Shown here: positions 13,049 to 14,130 of the stretch, piece by piece
How the letters are laid out: each line of letters begins with the position of its first letter
Numbering within the stretch: the first letter of the stretch is position 1
Origin: an uncultured Coriobacteriaceae bacterium
Lineage (GTDB): Bacteria; Actinomycetota; Coriobacteriia; Coriobacteriales; Eggerthellaceae
DNA length: 14,130 nt
Reading direction: 5' to 3'
Assembly: GCA_946623915.1 (NCBI GenBank)
Contig: CAMORQ010000017.1
Coordinates: 1-14,130 of the forward strand
Made by a program: the position numbers and the translations under genes
The notes under the pieces: generated by a model
What the model was told of the DNA's origin: nothing
The model's input: only the letters and a program-made list of their open reading frames with translations
Database searches by the model: none

Positions 13049-13843
13049 TTACTGAACACCAAGCGAATCCGCCCATTCGCCCACTTCGGCTTCTGCCGCA
13101 CCCGCGGCGAAGCGCATTGCGCCGATCCATTCGGCACCGGGGGACAGTTCGGTAAGTTCGCCGGTGGCCCCTTCGACACCACTCGAACCCGACGTGCAGA
13201 ATTCGGCCACCTTCTTGCCCGCAAGGTCGCAGCCTTCGAGCATCGTGCAGATAAGGCGTGGCGCCTTGCCCCACCAGATAGGGTGGCCCAAGAACACGGT
13301 ATCGTAGGCGGAGAAATCCGGCATGGCAGCCAGCGCAGGGCGCGTAGCTGGATCGTTTTGCTCCATGGTGGCGCGTGTGGTCTCGTCGTGGTAATTCAGG
13401 TCCTCGTCGGTATAGGGTTCGGCCGCTTCGATCTCTATATAGTCCGCCCCCAGGTGAGCGACAAGATGCTGCGCAACGGCGCGTGTGTTGCCGGTTGCCG
13501 AAAAACAGGCGACGGCGATTTTCGCGCCTGAGGTTGCCGCGGCGTCGCTTGACGCTGCGGATGAAGTCGCTGCGCCTGACGATGCTTGCGTGTCTGTTGC
13601 GCTCGATGATGCTTGCGCGCTTGTTACTGCAGACGAATCTATCTGCGCCGAAGACGAAGTCGGTTGCGAGCTTGCCTGGGCGTCCGAGGTTGCCTGGCTC
13701 GAAGATGACGCTTGCGCGCTTGTCCCGCTTGCAGACGAGGCGCTTTGCTGTGCACCGCCCGAGCATCCGGACAATGCGATCGATCCCAGCGCTGCAGCGG
13801 TTACGGCCACGAATGTTCTTCTGCTCACGATTCGATTTTCCAT
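13049..13843 (-). CDS. Tat-exported lipoprotein flavodoxin
   Basis: The N-terminus MENRIVSRRTFVAVTAAALGS... has the twin-arginine motif SRRTFV, then a hydrophobic segment, then the lipobox ALSGC, so the protein is exported folded and lipid-anchored outside. About 80 residues of Ser/Ala/Gln/Thr-rich linker follow. The flavodoxin domain starts near residue 105: IAVACFSATGNTRAVAQHL (FMN-phosphate loop), EIEAAEPYTDEDLNY, YDTVFLGHPIWWGKAPRLI and FCTSGSSGVEG. Tat export fits a cofactor loaded with FMN before crossing the membrane. TAGGAGG overlaps the MerR gene stop and precedes the ATG by 7 bases, so the two are co-transcribed. Its likely job is electron transfer or reduction of small molecules at the outer face of the membrane. 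Its partner is not visible. Confidence 0.9.
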   Translation of the reverse strand: MENRIVSRRTFVAVTAAALGSIALSGCSGGAQQSASSASGTSAQASSSSQATSDAQASSQPTSSSAQIDSSAVTSAQASSSATDTQASSGAATSSAASSDAAATSGAKIAVACFSATGNTRAVAQHLVAHLGADYIEIEAAEPYTDEDLNYHDETTRATMEQNDPATRPALAAMPDFSAYDTVFLGHPIWWGKAPRLICTMLEGCDLAGKKVAEFCTSGSSGVEGATGELTELSPGAEWIGAMRFAAGAAEAEVGEWADSLGVQ

Positions 13844-13853
13844 TTCCGACCTC

Positions 13854-14130
13854 CTAGTATCGGTTTATCCTGCACTTTGCCTTGATCCGTTTTATTTTGT
13901 CGGGCAGCTCGTCGTAGGGCATGTTGCGCGGCGTGTCGCAGGTGCCCGACTCGGCCGCCACGTCGTAGAACCAGCACTTGTATTCTATGAAGTCGCGTGC
14001 GAGCTGCAGCTCCTCGAGCTGGCGGTCGATCGCGTCGCGGCGCTCGCGCGCGATGCGGCGGCGCTCCTCGATGGTCGAGTCGCCCTCGAGGTAGAGCCGG
14101 ATATACTCGCGGATCTCCTTGATGGGCATG
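13854..14130 (-). CDS. MerR-family transcriptional regulator (partial, start beyond the window)
   Basis: Only the C-terminal 92 or so residues are in the window. They begin inside the DNA-binding domain (MPIKEIREYIRLYLEGDSTI, the helix after the recognition helix and the first wing in MerR proteins), continue as the antiparallel dimerisation coiled coil (EERRRIARERRDAIDRQLEEL), and end in a short effector region: YKCWFYDVAAESGTCDTPRNMP. The two cysteines there (in YKCW and GTCD), plus one in the C-terminal KAKCRINRY, could sense metal or thiol/redox state, but this is inference. It is the first gene of the operon and its stop codon is part of the ribosome binding site of the lipoprotein flavodoxin, so it probably controls its own operon. 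MerR relatives of this type often respond to aldehydes or redox stress. Confidence 0.85.
   Translation of the reverse strand, partial: MPIKEIREYIRLYLEGDSTIEERRRIARERRDAIDRQLEELQLARDFIEYKCWFYDVAAESGTCDTPRNMPYDELPDKIKRIKAKCRINRY

Noticed and set aside
11960..13531. 523-aa open frame on the + strand
   Set aside because: It runs antisense to three well-supported flavodoxin/reductase genes, has no recognisable domain, and is a by-product of high GC3 codon use.
1..14130. CRISPR arrays, tRNA/rRNA genes, complete insertion sequences
   Set aside because: I looked for regularly spaced direct repeats, cloverleaf-like segments and transposase motifs and saw none; short RNA genes could still be missed by eye.

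Overview
The window reads as chromosomal DNA of a high-GC anaerobic actinobacterium, most likely Eggerthellaceae (Coriobacteriia; a Slackia-, Gordonibacter- or Eggerthella-like gut organism). The signs are high GC3 codon use, several lipoproteins with long Ala/Ser/Gln-rich linkers directly after the lipobox, a Tat-exported lipoprotein flavodoxin, a Cna-B surface-protein remnant, and a radical-SAM/Nif11-type peptide system. The genus is a guess; the family is a reasoned inference.

Layout. (1) 1-3400, + strand: a leader with a 16-bp inverted repeat, then gatC-gatA-gatB ending in a hairpin/T-tract terminator and a second, perfect 16-bp hairpin. GatC and GatB look intact, but the GatA-like subunit lacks the N-terminal segment and all three residues of the amidase Ser-cisSer-Lys triad. 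(2) 3400-5000: a decayed stretch with a 5'-truncated Cna-B surface-protein gene (-) and a 3'-truncated radical-SAM peptide maturase (+), followed by about 270 bp with no recognisable gene. (3) 5000-7450, - strand: small two-helix membrane protein, then an exported prephenate-dehydratase-like lipoprotein, then a VanY-type D,D-carboxypeptidase lipoprotein, probably co-transcribed from an extended -10 promoter. (4) 7500-8060, + strand: a Nif11-leader RiPP precursor whose core carries three copies of C-x-C-x-[GA]-[AV]-G-x-G. Its leader seems to begin upstream of the first ATG, behind a good Shine-Dalgarno but without an ATG/GTG/TTG. (5) 8400-10820, + strand: a glucose-1-phosphatase-like lipoprotein and acetolactate decarboxylase. 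(6) 10900-14130, - strand: a compact redox operon of MerR regulator (cut by the window edge), Tat/lipoprotein flavodoxin, cytosolic flavodoxin paralogue, aldo/keto reductase and a four-cysteine flavoprotein of the Isf type.

How the parts may work together. The gat genes should supply Gln-tRNA and/or Asn-tRNA, but this GatA cannot be expected to release ammonia from glutamine, so the complex would need another ammonia source, or this is a repurposed or second copy. The RiPP precursor and the radical-SAM fragment are compatible in type, but the maturase here is broken, so the precursor is either an orphan modified from elsewhere or part of a dying cluster. The last operon looks like a regulated flavin/NAD(P)H redox module with one member placed outside the membrane. 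The degenerate GatA and the CxC-repeat Nif11 precursor are the two most unusual items.
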